This document shows positions 33,462 to 47,210 of a stretch of 64,000 nt of DNA, piece by piece. A model generated the notes under the pieces. The model was not told the origin of the DNA. It saw nothing but the letters and a program-made list of their open reading frames with translations, and did not search any database. Source of the stretch: Botryosphaeria dothidea (lineage: Eukaryota; Ascomycota; Dothideomycetes; Botryosphaeriales; Botryosphaeriaceae); the NCBI GenBank assembly GCA_011503125.2, contig WWBZ02000002.1, forward strand, positions 1,550,001 through 1,614,000, written 5' to 3'. Position 1 is the first letter of the stretch; each line of letters starts with the position of its first letter. Made by a program: the position numbers and the translations under genes.

Positions 33462-35253
33462 AAAAGGCTTTGGTCATCAGTCCCTAGGATCATGGGTGAG
33501 GCGAGGTAAGGGACGCGGTGAGGGGTCTGGGGCTTGTGTGGAGTTTTGTTGGCAGGAAAGGGTGGGTGCCTGGACTTGTGGGTGCGGTGGTATCTTGTGG
33601 GCTAATGGTCCCATGGAGCAAGGGCTCCCACGAACCTGTGTGTTGATGTCTAATGAGGTGGAGAATACACAAGATGCCTGATGAAGAGCAGTGTTCCTCC
33701 TCCACTCCACAAAAGTGCCAGAAAATGCCTCACACAGATTGTCCGCTTTCTGCCCGTGCGTGCCGGGCCGCGTGAGGGACAGGACGTATGAGCGTAGTTT
33801 GATCAATGCTCTGATAGGCAGATAGGGCTGAAGACGTCAGGTCTTAGACGGAGGCCAAGCCAATCGTAAGTTCACTTGGCGACTCAAGAAAGGTGGTGAA
33901 AGGGTCTGGATGCAAAGGTTGAAAGGCCTCCCAGAGGCAGCATGTTCCGCACGAATAGGAAGGTCTTCCAGTTTGCAGGGCTACAATCGCCTCGCCGGAG
34001 CCAGATAGGTGGTTTGAGCAATGCTCCGATGACAGCAAGCGTGCCAAGGACGAAAAGTAGGTGTGATCGAAGCGTTGTCATTGCATGAGCCGAAAAGCGG
34101 AAGCCGCACTTCCTACACAAGAGGCCTCAGCTGTTTCATGTGGATTGACCGGCGATATATCTAGAGATCGGTGTTTCTCTAGGATGATCGATAAGAAGCA
34201 AAAGCGGATGGGAAAGTTTCAGGGCGGGTGAAGCAGAGCATGCGCTCAACTCACACATGCAGACCCGAGCGGCGTCTTGGTGCTCGGGTCGTCGGCAAGA
34301 TTACAGATGTCGTCCACGCCGCAATTGCAAATCACGGCTCCGCCGTAGGCAAGGGGGCAAAGGGCATGACAGCGTGTTTGCTGATCTCGAACGCCCAGTC
34401 TCGGAGGGACTCCACGATGACGCCAGGCCGTATCTCCAACATATCTCCGACGACTCAGCGGGAACGAGGCAAGTCAGCCGCAAAGCCGGAGGGCCTGACG
34501 CGAGTGCAGGCAAAAAATTTTCGCAGCTGCCGCGGAGCTGGTATCTGGGAGATGCAGAGGGAGACGGTGTGTGGGAGTTGTCGAGTGTTTCACAACGGGA
34601 AACGCGAGCCCTAACGACACGTGAGATCAACTTCTAGAAGTTCGCCATCACGCAGCTCTGAGCCCGTTCCTGTGGGATCTGGCACTGCTTTCGGCAATTG
34701 AAGGTCGCGGTCCGGCGTGCTGGTGTCACTGTTGGCGGATCGGAGGTGATGACGGTGCGCATTCGCTCGCTTACGAGGCGGCGCGAAGGGAAGCAGATCC
34801 ATCGCTCGCCAGCACGTTGTCTCCAGCATCGCGACCCTCGCCCGTCCTCATTCGCTGTCCGTCTCCCCGCTCGTCAGCAGCAGAGTCTTGGTGTGCGTGT
34901 CGGCTAGGCCGTCTCCAGCCAGCGGGAGTTCGGAAGCTCAATTGACCGGTGCGGACCTGTACATGGCGCCTTCTGTTTGGCCCAATGGCCCTCACCGCTT
35001 CTCCACGACCGCGATGGGGCTACCGCACAAGCGCCTGAATCATGGTTTCCTTCGGCCGCCACTTGCAAGACCTGCGGCTCCCGCCTCCTACGGCACGACC
35101 CTGTCGAGTGTGGTGTCCGAAGATAAACCACTAACGTTCTTCTGCTGTTGTGCACCATATTATCGATGCACTTCCGCTAGCCGTCTCCCATCTTGGTTCT
35201 GCTGAGGCCTGCCGCTTGACGCGCCACACGCCCCCAGTGACGAGAGCAGAATA
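33462..35253. other. Intergenic, no supported gene
   Basis: About 1.8 kb between the DUF1349 gene and the CorA-like gene. Short open frames on both strands show no family signature or consistent exon chain. Confidence 0.55.
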
Positions 35254-37479
35254 ATGAGCAGCAGCACCGACGACCTGATCAGGCAGCTTGAGGAGCAGCG
35301 TGCCGCCTTTCTGGCCCTGGAGCAGCGCGTCCACACTGCACTCCGCCAGCAGGAAGCATCAAGAGCCCAGGATGAGAGCCCATCATCCCCCACCTTCAGC
35401 GATGGAATCGGCCGCCAGTCCACCATTTCCTTTGCAGAACCGAGCCGCAAGTCGACCGGCATAGCCTCGTTGCTGCAGAGCTCGGCCATGTCCGTGGACA
35501 GCGACGACGAAGACGACGAGACGTATTATGTAGGTCGACTTTTGTTTTCCTTGCGTCTTATAAGCCCGAGCTCGGACCACCTGGAGTTGCTGCGCCCTTC
35601 TCTGGGGACTAGATCAACCTCATTGCTCCGCTTTGCTCGCTTTGCTAACCCTTTGCATCTCAAAGGTACGGACACCCTTGCAGCAGAAGTCGTTAGCCGA
35701 AGAGGATCTGCGCACCCACTTGAGGACCTACGAATGGGAGTCGTGCGGCCAAACTATTCTCGAAGAGGTAGTCCATGATGGCCAATTGCTGCAACCTTAC
35801 CTCTTCCCAGATCCCGGTGATGAAGAACGATCACATATCTCTAGTTACCAGGTGTTTGACGTAGGGCCCGATGGCTCGCCATTGAGTATTGAAATGGAGC
35901 CTGAAGAGGAGGAGGTAACGCAGTCGAAGGCCGCCTCTTTCTGGAATGTGATAAAGGTATGAAAGAACTTTCCATCTCTTTCCTTGGAATCATGTAGTCC
36001 GGATGAAGCAAATTCATACGGATCAGTAGGCGGAGACTTGAGCTCCTCCACTTGAGGGACGACGTTGGTTTTGAACATTCCTCGGATGAGTCGGCACATC
36101 ATCCGGACCATCAACTTGGCATGATGAATGTTTCAAGTCCCTATTATTACCCCTGTCTGGATGACTTCTCGGCTACCTTGCCGACCTTTCCGGATCCAAC
36201 TCAAGGCCTCTCTGTCGAAACAGTCCAATAACATACTCTTCAGGCTATAAATGTGGAGCCCGACCACCGCCCTGCCGTGGGCCGAATAGTGTACGGTCCT
36301 TACCCTTTGTCGCACTGGACTGAGGCTGACCAACTCTAGGATCGCCCAAGAACCCGCCCCTATTGCGTTTGGCGCATTACACTATTCGATGAACGATCAC
36401 TTTGATATGAACGAGCTCTTCCAGCATTTGGTGAACTCTGAACATTCATCGGTACAAAGCCTCTTCACCGCGTCTTCTTCCGTGTTCGATGCCTACGCGC
36501 GCTCTCTACTAACCCCGGTGTCAAAGGCTACACCTCACAGGCCCTTTTCAGAAGACAACCGGCACCAACGGACCTTCACGTTCAGCTTTGAGTACTACAC
36601 TGTCATTGGCGAGGAACGTCAACCGATGCACTGGCAAAGCCATGACAAACGCCTTTCCGCTTCAAGTAGCCACCTCCCTCTCACACGCTGCAGCTCTGTA
36701 GTTTCTCTGGCATTGCTTGGAGACCCCATCAAGAAGGTTCGCAACACGTCCCGACGGAAGAATGTCAAAGTCAGGCAGGGTCTGGTTTACGACCCGTTCT
36801 CTCCATGGCTCGTACTCAATATTCAGGCCTATCCTGACTGGATTGGAACTGCCGATGCTCACGACTCCAGCAAACACTATGTAAACGGCCCGGAAGCGTT
36901 TCTAGCCACAGTGCTGATGGAATTTCGGGATGCCCGCAAGCGGTACGAGGAAATTTACAAGCAAATCACCAAGATGATCACACCCCCTCCGGATTTCATC
37001 TTCGATGAAGATCAACGTGACAAGCGTTTGTTTGAAGATGCCAACTTCACGTACACCCGTGGATACTTTTGGGCGCACCAAACGCTTGGGTCCATCAATG
37101 ATAGCATCAAAGCGATGATTGATGCGTATGAGGACACTTTCACCGACGAGGTGTGGGAAGGCAAGCACAAGAGTATCTGGCCGCTGCTGGATGAGGCGCT
37201 ACCTCGCAATGACCACTTCAGAAGAAAGCTCTATCTCCTGCGGAAAGAGTTTGAACGTGAAGTCAAGCACCTGGAAGCGCAGATCAAGGAGAATAACGAC
37301 CGTCGGCTAGAAATCAGGGACTTGAGAGACCAATTGTTCAGCGGCACATCCGTCCTAGAGTCACGCAAGTCAGTTGAGCTGTCAGAAATCACGATTCTTC
37401 AAGGGCATAACGTCAAGCTTCTGACCCTTATCAACATTTTCTTCATGGTAGGTTCTCGAACTATACGGGTGTCTCAACC

Positions 37480-37511
<32 letters not shown>

Positions 37512-38027
37512 AGAGATGGTTGGCTGACATGCAAACAGCCTCTCACGTTTGTGACAAGCGTTTTTGGAATGACAAACATGCCAACGGAACACAGCTTTTG
37601 GGAGTTTGGGACAGTTCTGGTCACCGTCTGTGTGCCATTCTTCCTCCTGATCGGCTCGCTCAACACGACGAAGGGTTACGAATTTTGGAAAGCAAGATGC
37701 AAAGAGGTTATGAAGTCTTGCCTGTGGTTCTTAGCTTTTATGTCGGGACTGACACCAAAGTCGACTCGACCAAAGAAAGGCCAATCACGCGAAGGCGAGG
37801 AAGAAAAGTTACACCGTTCATACTCTCGTCGACCAAGCTGTTCCTCAGGCGTTCGCCATCGGCTGCAGCGGTCGCCGACGAGCACGAATATGGAAAAGGA
37901 TGATTCGACGGATAGTTCGGAGGATGGCGGCAAAGGAAAAAAGAGGTGGTATGACCCGAGTTTCCTGAAGAGGATATCACGAAAGAATGAGAAAGACGAG
38001 AGCCAGACACAGGCCCAGGAGGTTTAG
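35254..38027 (+). CDS. CorA-like membrane protein (fungal Mg2+ transporter-like family)
   Basis: Two-span membrane protein related to CorA divalent-cation transporters, with a long soluble N-terminal domain; transport is not proven for this fungal branch. Exons 35254-35529, 35666-35956, 36244-36290, 36340-37447 and 37539-38027 give 736 residues. Seen: an N-terminal coiled coil (DDLIRQLEEQRAAFLALEQR), an acidic stretch, AVGRIV-IAQEPAPIAFGALHYSM joined across the 49-base intron 36291-36339, YDPFSPWLVLNIQAYPDW, a long helix (LFSGTSVLESRKSVE), then two hydrophobic helices. The first ends in FGMTNMP at about 583-589, the counterpart of the CorA GMN pore motif, which here reads GMTN. The C-terminal tail is Ser/Lys-rich. 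Intron 35957-36243 is 287 bases and inferred from phase and family alignment; it is the least certain junction. Intron 37448-37538 holds a GA repeat. Confidence 0.8.
37481..37505. repeat. GA dinucleotide microsatellite
   Basis: About twelve GA units inside the last intron of the CorA-like gene, followed by imperfect GGGAGG units up to about 37516. Confidence 0.9.
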
Positions 38028-39723
38028 TTGTCGGCAAATGAACAAAAAATTCTCCCTGCACCTATATACAGTCTTCGTCATGACAGGGTTCTGAAGTGGC
38101 TGCTGACATGCAAGGAAACCTCTCCTCTTGGTGTGGCGATAATTCTATTGCCCGTCACATCTGAAAAAGAAAGAGCAAGCGGATTTATCTCGCAAGTTGG
38201 TTGCACGCTCGGTCCGGCTTCAATTACGGACGAGACCGCGTTCATCCGGAGCCTCATGACTGCTATTAACCCGCAGCCTATAGCCCCACTGCCTAAGCAA
38301 TAACTATGGCCGCCGTGAGTGGCCCTATGTCGGCAGAGGCTTTTCGGCTCCGGAATCGTGGCTTGAGCAATGACAGCGGAGCGCAGGCACTTAGCGACTT
38401 TGCAAAAGCTTGCATGAACAACATATGGCTCATCAAGGGTGCCGCCTAACGCAATTGCTTTTAGTGAACCGGAAGAATCGACTTGACTGCGCTAGGACAT
38501 TGGGCCGGGTCGTGATATAGCTCCGGGACTCTAGACGACACCACAGCTGCACTACTCTCCTCATCGGTGTCAAGAGATGGTGGCGGAGGTATTGTGTGGA
38601 GCCGTCTGCAGGTTGCCGTTAGTCGCGCAGGTACGGAGACCTGCTGACACGGTTGTTTTCTTACGTGCGTGGTGCCTTGCGTTGTTTAATGCAAGCTCGG
38701 CATATGGGCTTGATGGCTGGCGGGGTTCCGGATTGGCTTGCTGGCAGACATGCTTCAATTCTTCTAGAAGCACCACGCACTGAATTGGGAACAGACGCGC
38801 AACTGAACCGAACCTGGTCGACGACCGCAAAGCGGGATGTCGTCTCAAGGGGCGGGCGATCGAAGGCCCTTTCTTGTTTTCTATAAACAAAACGGCGCAG
38901 CTGGCCCTGGCCTCGGGGCCTATATGTAAACGGGCAGCTGACAATGTGATTGGGCGGGGTGGATCCTTTAGCGTGAGCAGGCCTCGGCGCTGGCCGCAGA
39001 CATGTGCAAATCAGCAGGTCGTTTTTCCAGCGCGGCTTCCGGCGGAGATGAATGGCAGAGTCGCAGGAACCAGTCTCGTCTCCCCATCATGACAGGAGAC
39101 CCGACACCTCGCCCTCAGCGCAAGCAATCGACGCCATGCAAGGCACCGGCCGCCTACCCCGCGTGCCCGCATGATTGCTTCCGCCTGCTTCCACCACTCC
39201 GGGAGAATTACCAGGACACGCCATCTCCCGCCGCTCCGACTTCCCCCCAATCACAGCGCGCGCCTGCACCATATCCATGTTTCGACTCATCGTTGCGTCG
39301 TTCGCTTCGCATTCTTTCCGCTCGTGCATGCATTTTAGCAGCCTCACCGCGTCCTCTAATCCCCGGATTCTCCTTTCTATTTGCCCGGCCCTCGCACGTC
39401 TTCCTTAGTGTCTCCTACTCCCCACACTTTCGCACCTTCCATCTCCAGACCTTCGCTCCGACGCGTCTTCGGCCCATGCCAACCGGACGGTTTCTTCAAC
39501 ACCACCGCAGCTGACCATGACCCGGAATACACATCAAAATTTCCTCGTCCGAGCTGGACGGGCAACCGCCAGCATCGACGCCAACCCGTCCGGGTCGCTG
39601 CCCCGCTTGGGCCAACACAGTACTCGTCGTCCATCGCTAGGGCCGGTCCGCTTGTATCCTTGAACACTAAATACGGCATTTGGTCTTGACGGCATTTCTT
39701 GGTGTCGTGACTCGCAATATTAA
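38028..39723. other. Intergenic upstream of glucoamylase, no supported gene
   Basis: About 1.7 kb with no recognisable coding sequence. The 3' end is the promoter of the glucoamylase gene. Frames such as 39002-39514 are rich in Arg, Ser and Pro without family features. Confidence 0.55.
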
Positions 39724-39729
39724 TATAAA
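39724..39729 (+). promoter_or_regulatory. TATA box of the glucoamylase gene
   Basis: TATAAA within AATATAAAAAGGG, 141 bases upstream of the glucoamylase ATG, a normal spacing for a strongly expressed secreted-enzyme gene with a leader of about 110 bases. Its isolated position in otherwise GC-rich DNA supports it. Confidence 0.6.
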
Positions 39730-39864
39730 AAGGGAGCTCCATCCACCCAACACCAAAGTCCGTTTGAAAGCCAGCAGCGCAGAACCACCGCTCGTGTTTC
39801 GGCGCGTCTCTTGGGTTTGCCGGCTGTCCACTTGCTCGTTGGATCCTTTCGACCACACGCTACC

Positions 39865-42303
<2,439 letters not shown>

Positions 42304-43262
42304 TCTGGTGACAATGTAGTGAACGTGGTGGGGAATCGGGGAGACTTTTGATGGGGCGGGGATTGGCCACAGTGATCGTTTTTCTGACGGTGAAGTTATG
42401 AGTGTTATCCAAAAACGATGTTGCTGGAAACTTCTTGGTTCTTCAGAATCAGAATCAGAATCAGAATCAGAATCAGAATCAGAATCTTATTTCCTTATGA
42501 TCAGGCTCCGGTGGCAGCTGCATGCGCTTACTTGACTTCTCGGCTGACCTTGTACTGTTTGCCGAGGGTGTGCTTCTCTGTTCATGAGAAAAACCTCTTT
42601 CCTTGCTCCTCCCTGAGCCAGTCTCAGCCTATGTTTTCATGCGTCCTACCCCGTTTCCTCTTCTAAGTATAATAAACCCCGAACCTCGCCATCTCTCATC
42701 CCTCTCCGCCGCGCCAACACCTACACAAAGAGGCGAGTAACAGGACTGAAATACCACCCGAAAGATCTCACTGGTGCCTGTCTGTATTTGGTTCTTGTTG
42801 ATTCTTTCCATTATTTCCACCTGCACGGTAGTATTGGTGTTCTTCGATTTCGTTGAGTGCTGTTTTAGTGTTTTCCCATTCCCTCCTTGCACACAGAAGC
42901 AGATGAACATGGCGAACCTCAGCAGTTGATAGAGATGATAAAAAAATATCGAGGTTTACACGACTCTGATTTTGATTATCTACAAATGGTGATCAGTCGT
43001 TAAGTGTGCGTCCGGTACCTTAACATCGCGTTCGGTTCATCTAGCATCGCCAGGCCTGCTTACCAAAATGTGGCCTACTAGTAACGGCATATTTAAGGGT
43101 CCCACGTTTAACCTAAGTAATAAGGACTTCTTATATATTTAAAGTTTAAGAATAGGTTAAGGTTGTTTTAACCCTAAGGCCTCTAATTATTCGCTTTACC
43201 TTATAAAACTAAATATATTACTACTATCCTAAGGGAAACTTTAGTAGGAACCAGCTACTAGC
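42304..43262. other. Downstream of glucoamylase: microsatellite then AT-rich repeat-like DNA
   Basis: Holds the glucoamylase 3' flank, an AGAATC hexamer array and, from about 43010, AT- and TpA-rich sequence that looks like old, RIP-mutated repeat DNA. No gene is supported. Confidence 0.55.
42445..42486. repeat. AGAATC hexanucleotide repeat, seven copies
   Basis: Seven perfect tandem copies of AGAATC, 142 bases after the glucoamylase stop codon, possibly within its 3' untranslated region. Confidence 0.95.
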
Positions 43263-43502
43263 TGTTACGGTTTGAACCCTGAGGGTGCCTTGGATGGATC
43301 CTGCGGCGAGATCTTGGGTCGAGAGGACCCTGAAGCTCAACAAGAAAACTCTGCAACTCGTTACCAGCAAAAGGAACCCTGGAGAGATATATAAGCAGCG
43401 CTATCTTGCTTAAAACCTTGCTTCCTTTTCTCTTTAGCTTAGTCTTCTCGTAGATAGAATGCCACTGTATTTCCGCGAGTGCACCGGATACAAGCCATCA
43501 CA
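43263..43502 (+). mobile_element. Solo LTR, copy 1, with 5-base target-site duplication CTAGC
   Basis: A 240-base unit beginning TGTTACGG and ending CCATCACA (TG..CA ends) is flanked on both sides by CTAGC (43258-43262 and 43503-43507). It carries an internal TATATAAG promoter-like motif. It is about 96 percent identical to the unit at 43621 (my hand count: nine substitutions and one indel). No primer-binding site or internal genes follow, so it is a solo LTR left by recombination. Orientation is arbitrary, with plus taken from the TATA motif. Confidence 0.85.
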
Positions 43503-43620
43503 CTAGCACGTAGCTCCGGGGTACTAGGCACCCCTAACCGGGTTCGGGCCTCTAAGCGCGGCTTCTAAGAGAGGTCGCCTATCCGCTTAGAAGGCTTTAC
43601 CCGGCCGCTTACGTTTCCGT

Positions 43621-43861
43621 TGTTACGGTTTGAACCCTGAGGGTGCCTTAGATGGATCCTGCGGCGAGATCTTGGGTCGAGAGGACCATGAAGCTCAACA
43701 AGAAAACTCTGCAACTCGTTACCAGTAAAAGGAACCCTAGAGAGATATATAAGCAGCGCTATCTTGCTTAAAACCTTGCTTTCTTTTCTCTTTAGCTTAG
43801 TCTACTCGTAGATAGTAATGCCACTGCATTTCCGCGAGTGCACCGAATGCAAGCCATCACA
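43621..43861 (+). mobile_element. Solo LTR, copy 2, with 5-base target-site duplication TCCGT
   Basis: A 241-base unit in the same orientation and of the same family as 43263-43502, flanked by TCCGT (43616-43620 and 43862-43866). The different duplication shows a separate insertion event 118 bases from the first copy. Five of the seven transitions between the copies lie at CpA/TpG positions, in line with mild RIP. Confidence 0.85.
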
Positions 43862-44422
43862 TCCGTAAGGGGTCGACTATATCTTAGACCTAGCTCGGTA
43901 GGCTAGACCTACTACTATTTAGTCTATAAATCCTCTCCGTACCGCCTAGGCGGCTTAGGAGCTTAGCTACGGATTGCCTAATCCTCTACGTTCTTACCGT
44001 ACCCTCGGTCGTTAACCGGGTGCTACGCCGTATCTTTCGGCTAGCTAGCAGCAGTAGAAGCTCTAAGGGTGTCTCCGTAATTTAATAGTATTACCCTGAA
44101 TGGCGGGACTAGGTAGGCTCTTTCTAGCCTGCCTCTTAACCACCTAGTAGGTAATGGTCCGATTAGTCTTTCGCCCCTATACCCAAATTTGACGATCGAT
44201 TTGCACGTCAGAACCGCTGCGAGCCTCCACCAGAGTTTCCTCTGGCTTCACTTGATTCGGGGATGCTCTGGAACGTGGCAGCCTGCACAAACAACTGGCC
44301 ACACCCAATAGCAGAGATCTCAGACCTTTCATTCGGGGTATATTCCTTTTTAAATGCCATAACGCCAGAGGGTATGCGCGCTGAGAGTCGTTGTCATGAA
44401 ACCAGGTAGTCACATCCCCGAC
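43862..44422. other. Rest of repeat island and MED7 3' flank
   Basis: TpA-rich repeat-like sequence continues to about 44175 and is followed by about 250 bases of ordinary composition before the MED7 stop codon. No gene supported. Confidence 0.55.
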
Positions 44423-45300
44423 TCAGTCTGCCAACAACTCCTCATCCAACGCCCTCATCACAGCCCTTTGTTCCCTTCTCCTCCTCTCCTCTTCCTCCGC
44501 CTCCCTGCTCGCCATCGCGGCACTAGCACCCTCCTCTTCCTTCCCATCGCTCGCCGGGCCCGTCTGCAACCCCTCCCTCGCCAACGACCCCAACACCTCC
44601 TCGATCTTCTCGCCCATTTTCCGCACACCCTCAACCTCCTCCCTCTTCTTGCGCACCTCGTCCTCCACCATGACTATCAGGCTCGCGCGCGCCTGGTGCG
44701 GGCGGTACTCGTTGATGAGGTGGTGCGCGTTGAATAGTAGCGTCTGCATGTGCTCGTACTTGTCCTGCCAGCGCGCCGGGTCGCCCGCCAGCACGCCCAG
44801 CAGCTCGAGGTAGTTGAGCAGCAGCGACTGCGTCATCTTCTTGATGTACGACGCGCGGTCGAGCGTCCACTGCGACTGGTCGGGCGACGGCGAGTGCGGC
44901 GGAGAGGGGTAGAGCTGCTCGACGCCCATGGCGCCCAGCGAGAGGAGGGGGGTGTTGATCTGTGAGGGTCGCGTTGCGTTAGCCAGCAAAAGACGCGCAC
45001 GTTCGGATGCAAGGAGAAAATGGGAGGGAAGCGTACATCATACTGGTCGCCGAAGGACCGGTATTTGCCATTCGCGGGCGGCTCGGGCGGTTGGAGGTAG
45101 CGCAGCTCGGGCGGGAGGTCTGCGAGCCTGGGCGGCTGCTGCGCGCTGTTGCTGCCTTCGTCGTCGTGATTTGAAGAACCTTTCGCAGCGTCTTGCAGCT
45201 CCTTCAGGCGCGCGCGGTTCTCGGGGGTGAAGTGCTTCCAGAAGGGCGGCGGCGCGGGGAAGGTCGCGCTGAGGACGTTGTCCGGGTTGTCGTCGGCCAT
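44423..45300 (-). CDS. MED7: Mediator complex subunit 7
   Basis: Middle-module subunit of the RNA polymerase II Mediator; forms a hinge with MED21 and binds MED31. Exons 45300-45037 and 44959-44423 give 266 residues, usual for fungal MED7. Seen: FPAPPPFWKHFTPENRARLKE cut at its core, LPPELRYLQPPEPP, YRSFGDQYDINTPLLSLG formed across the intron, GVEQLYPSPPHSP, then the conserved helices LDRASYIKKMTQSLLLNYLEL, WQDKYEHMQTLLFNAHHLIN and NEYRPHQARASLIVMVEDE shown partly, and a charged coiled-coil tail (REAEEEERRRREQRAVMRAL). The match to MED7 is unambiguous. Intron phase 0, with donor GTACGC. Confidence 0.96.
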
Positions 45301-46005
45301 TGTTGCAGGCGGTCGGCGGTGGTGGTGGGGATGAATTGACGCAAAGGCACGGCGAGACGTGCTCTCGTGTGGCAGGCGAGGCGAGGCGAAGGCAAGAAAG
45401 TGCTGAACCGAGGCTCGTCGTGATGATGTCTGAGCTGAGGTTTGTGGATCCGCGGTCAAGCTGAGGAGCTTGGACCCGCCTTCGCTTTTAATTTTTAATT
45501 CTTTTTCTGACCCGACTTTTAGCCAACTCATCTCCGCTAAGCCGGACATTGGCGTAGGAGAGCACAGACACCAATACTGCACTGGGCAACCGATAGAGCT
45601 CTCGGGCTAAAGTGTGGCTAAGGCGGTGCTGTTTGTTTACATTGAAGAGACAACAAATCCATGGAGTCATGTTGATAGGGAGTCTACAGGGAATTGGAAA
45701 GGAGGTCGATTCGAAATGAATGCTACCCAGCTCGTGGGTTGCTCACTGGATTACGATTAAATTTGTACAGGGTTACTGGTAAGTACAAGGCTATCCGTCT
45801 TGGTGCCAATTGTCTATGTTATTTCCATAAAGTCACTTCCTGCGACTGCGATACATTCCGATCGTTGCTTTCATAGCCAATGCTTGAATCCCATGCGCCT
45901 AAAATGCACTGTTCGCAAACGACTGCGAATTATTCCATGGTGCCGACTGTGAGCCTCGAGTAGCTTCGTTTGATTTTGTGGAGAGGACAAGATGGGACTC
46001 CCACT
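45301..46005. other. Intergenic, no supported gene
   Basis: About 0.7 kb between the MED7 5' end and the 3' end of the transporter gene. Sequence near 45485-45505 is AT-rich. No coding or RNA gene seen. Confidence 0.55.
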
Positions 46006-47210
46006 CTACTTCCTCTTCAGATGGGAGTAGAGCCACCCCCCTCCAATGGCGAGTGAGACGCCAAATGCCTCGTGGGTTGTAGGAGCCCTGCCTTCGGCAT
46101 ACCATCCACCAGAGAGAATAAGGATGGTCTTGAGGTTTCCGACAACATTGAACTGGAAAATCATCAGGCCATGATATCAAGCGAATAATGCCATTGAAAA
46201 CTTACTGTCAGAGCAGAGGTGCGGCTGATGATGAGAAATTGGGAAAGATTCAGAACACTGGCGGTCACACCCGACGCGAGCAAAGACCAGTAGACTTCTG
46301 AGGGTATAGTGCCTGAGAGCTTGTTAGCGGTCAGTCCAGTTGATCCCGAGGTGACTCCTTACTAAAATTGGGAATTTTGTCCAAAACTGGAACACAGAAT
46401 ATCAACAAGAACGCAGAGATAGGTGCTTGATTCATGAGAAGTTGCTGTGCAGAAACATCCAAGTCCTCAATCTTCTTTCCGATCCAGATCTGGTAGAATG
46501 CGGTAACAGTAACTGCCATGCCGGAAATAATGGCGCCGAAGGGATTACTCTGCGCGGAGTTGGAGTTTGTGAGACTAACGCCAGCACAGATACAGCCGAT
46601 AGCAAGCGCCTTGTAAAGAGAAACAGGCACCCTGAACATGACGAAGGTGATCAAGACGACGACGGGGGTTGTCATGACCTTGGCGAGTTGGTAGAATCCG
46701 ATGGAGTTGTACGTCAGGGACAAGTTTCCCAGGATGACATAGGCAGTGAACATTCCACAGATCGGGAGGACGTCCCAAAGCGGTAATCGGACAGGCTTAA
46801 ATGCTCGAAATGGCGCACGCGTGGAGATCCAAAGGACAATGGCTGTACAAGCAAAGTGCCAGATGGTGAAGATGACCTGGGCATCATGCATCTGGGGGTC
46901 GGTGAAGATCCTAGCCTCGGCATCAACATTTTGAAAAATTTGGTACTCGGATGGAGCGAGCTGACCTCTTGCTCAAAAACACCATGGCGACGGTCGCACA
47001 GGTATTCAGGAGAATACACAGACCCGTTACCAGCGAGTCCCTGGGGGTAGGCGGTGAAACGACGCGGTCGGGTCTCCATTGCGGCAGAGTCTTTTCGTCG
47101 TCGGCCGGCGACACGACGGGGCTGGTGTCATCGTTCAAGGGCACCTTTTCTTCGTCTATCATGGTTGTCAGAGGGACATTGGGCTCCAGAGCGCGGAGAG
47201 ACAAACCCAT
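46006..47210 (-). CDS. SLC35E3-like nucleotide-sugar/triose-phosphate type transporter
   Basis: Multi-span carrier of the drug/metabolite transporter superfamily, probably in the Golgi or ER membrane, moving nucleotide sugars into the lumen (family inference). Exons 47210-46966, 46910-46363, 46312-46206 and 46152-46006 give 348 residues with about ten hydrophobic helices. Seen: a soluble acidic N-terminal tail, LVTGLCILLNTCATVAMVFLSK, YVILGNLSLTYNSIGFYQLAK, the KVMTTPVVVLI helix characteristic of the TPT family, AFYQIWIGKKIEDLDVSAQQL, NLSQFLIISRTSALT, and FNVVGNLKTILILSGGW after the last intron, ending in the dibasic KRK tail. An in-frame Met at 47162 has an equally good context (ACCATGA) and would remove 16 residues. 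Substrate not determinable. Confidence 0.88.

Larger units (their letters stand above)
43010..44175. repeat. TpA-rich degenerate repeat island (RIP-like)
   Basis: Sequence here is dense in TAG, CTA, TTA and TAGGCTAG-like words, has no open frames of note and differs in composition from all flanking genes. This is the look of transposon DNA altered by repeat-induced point mutation in Pezizomycotina. It hosts the two solo LTRs at 43263 and 43621, which must be younger than it. The element of origin is not recognisable. Confidence 0.6.

Noticed and set aside
36007..36389. CorA-like gene as a pseudogene with two stops and a frameshift
   Set aside because: A 49-base intron at 36291-36339 with a CTGAC branch site restores the frame and yields the conserved AVGRIV-IAQEPAPIAFGALHY join. 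The stops fall inside a second inferred intron.
43263..43861. One miniature LTR element (TRIM) with a 118-base internal region
   Set aside because: Each LTR has its own, different 5-base target duplication directly at both ends, which a single element would not have.
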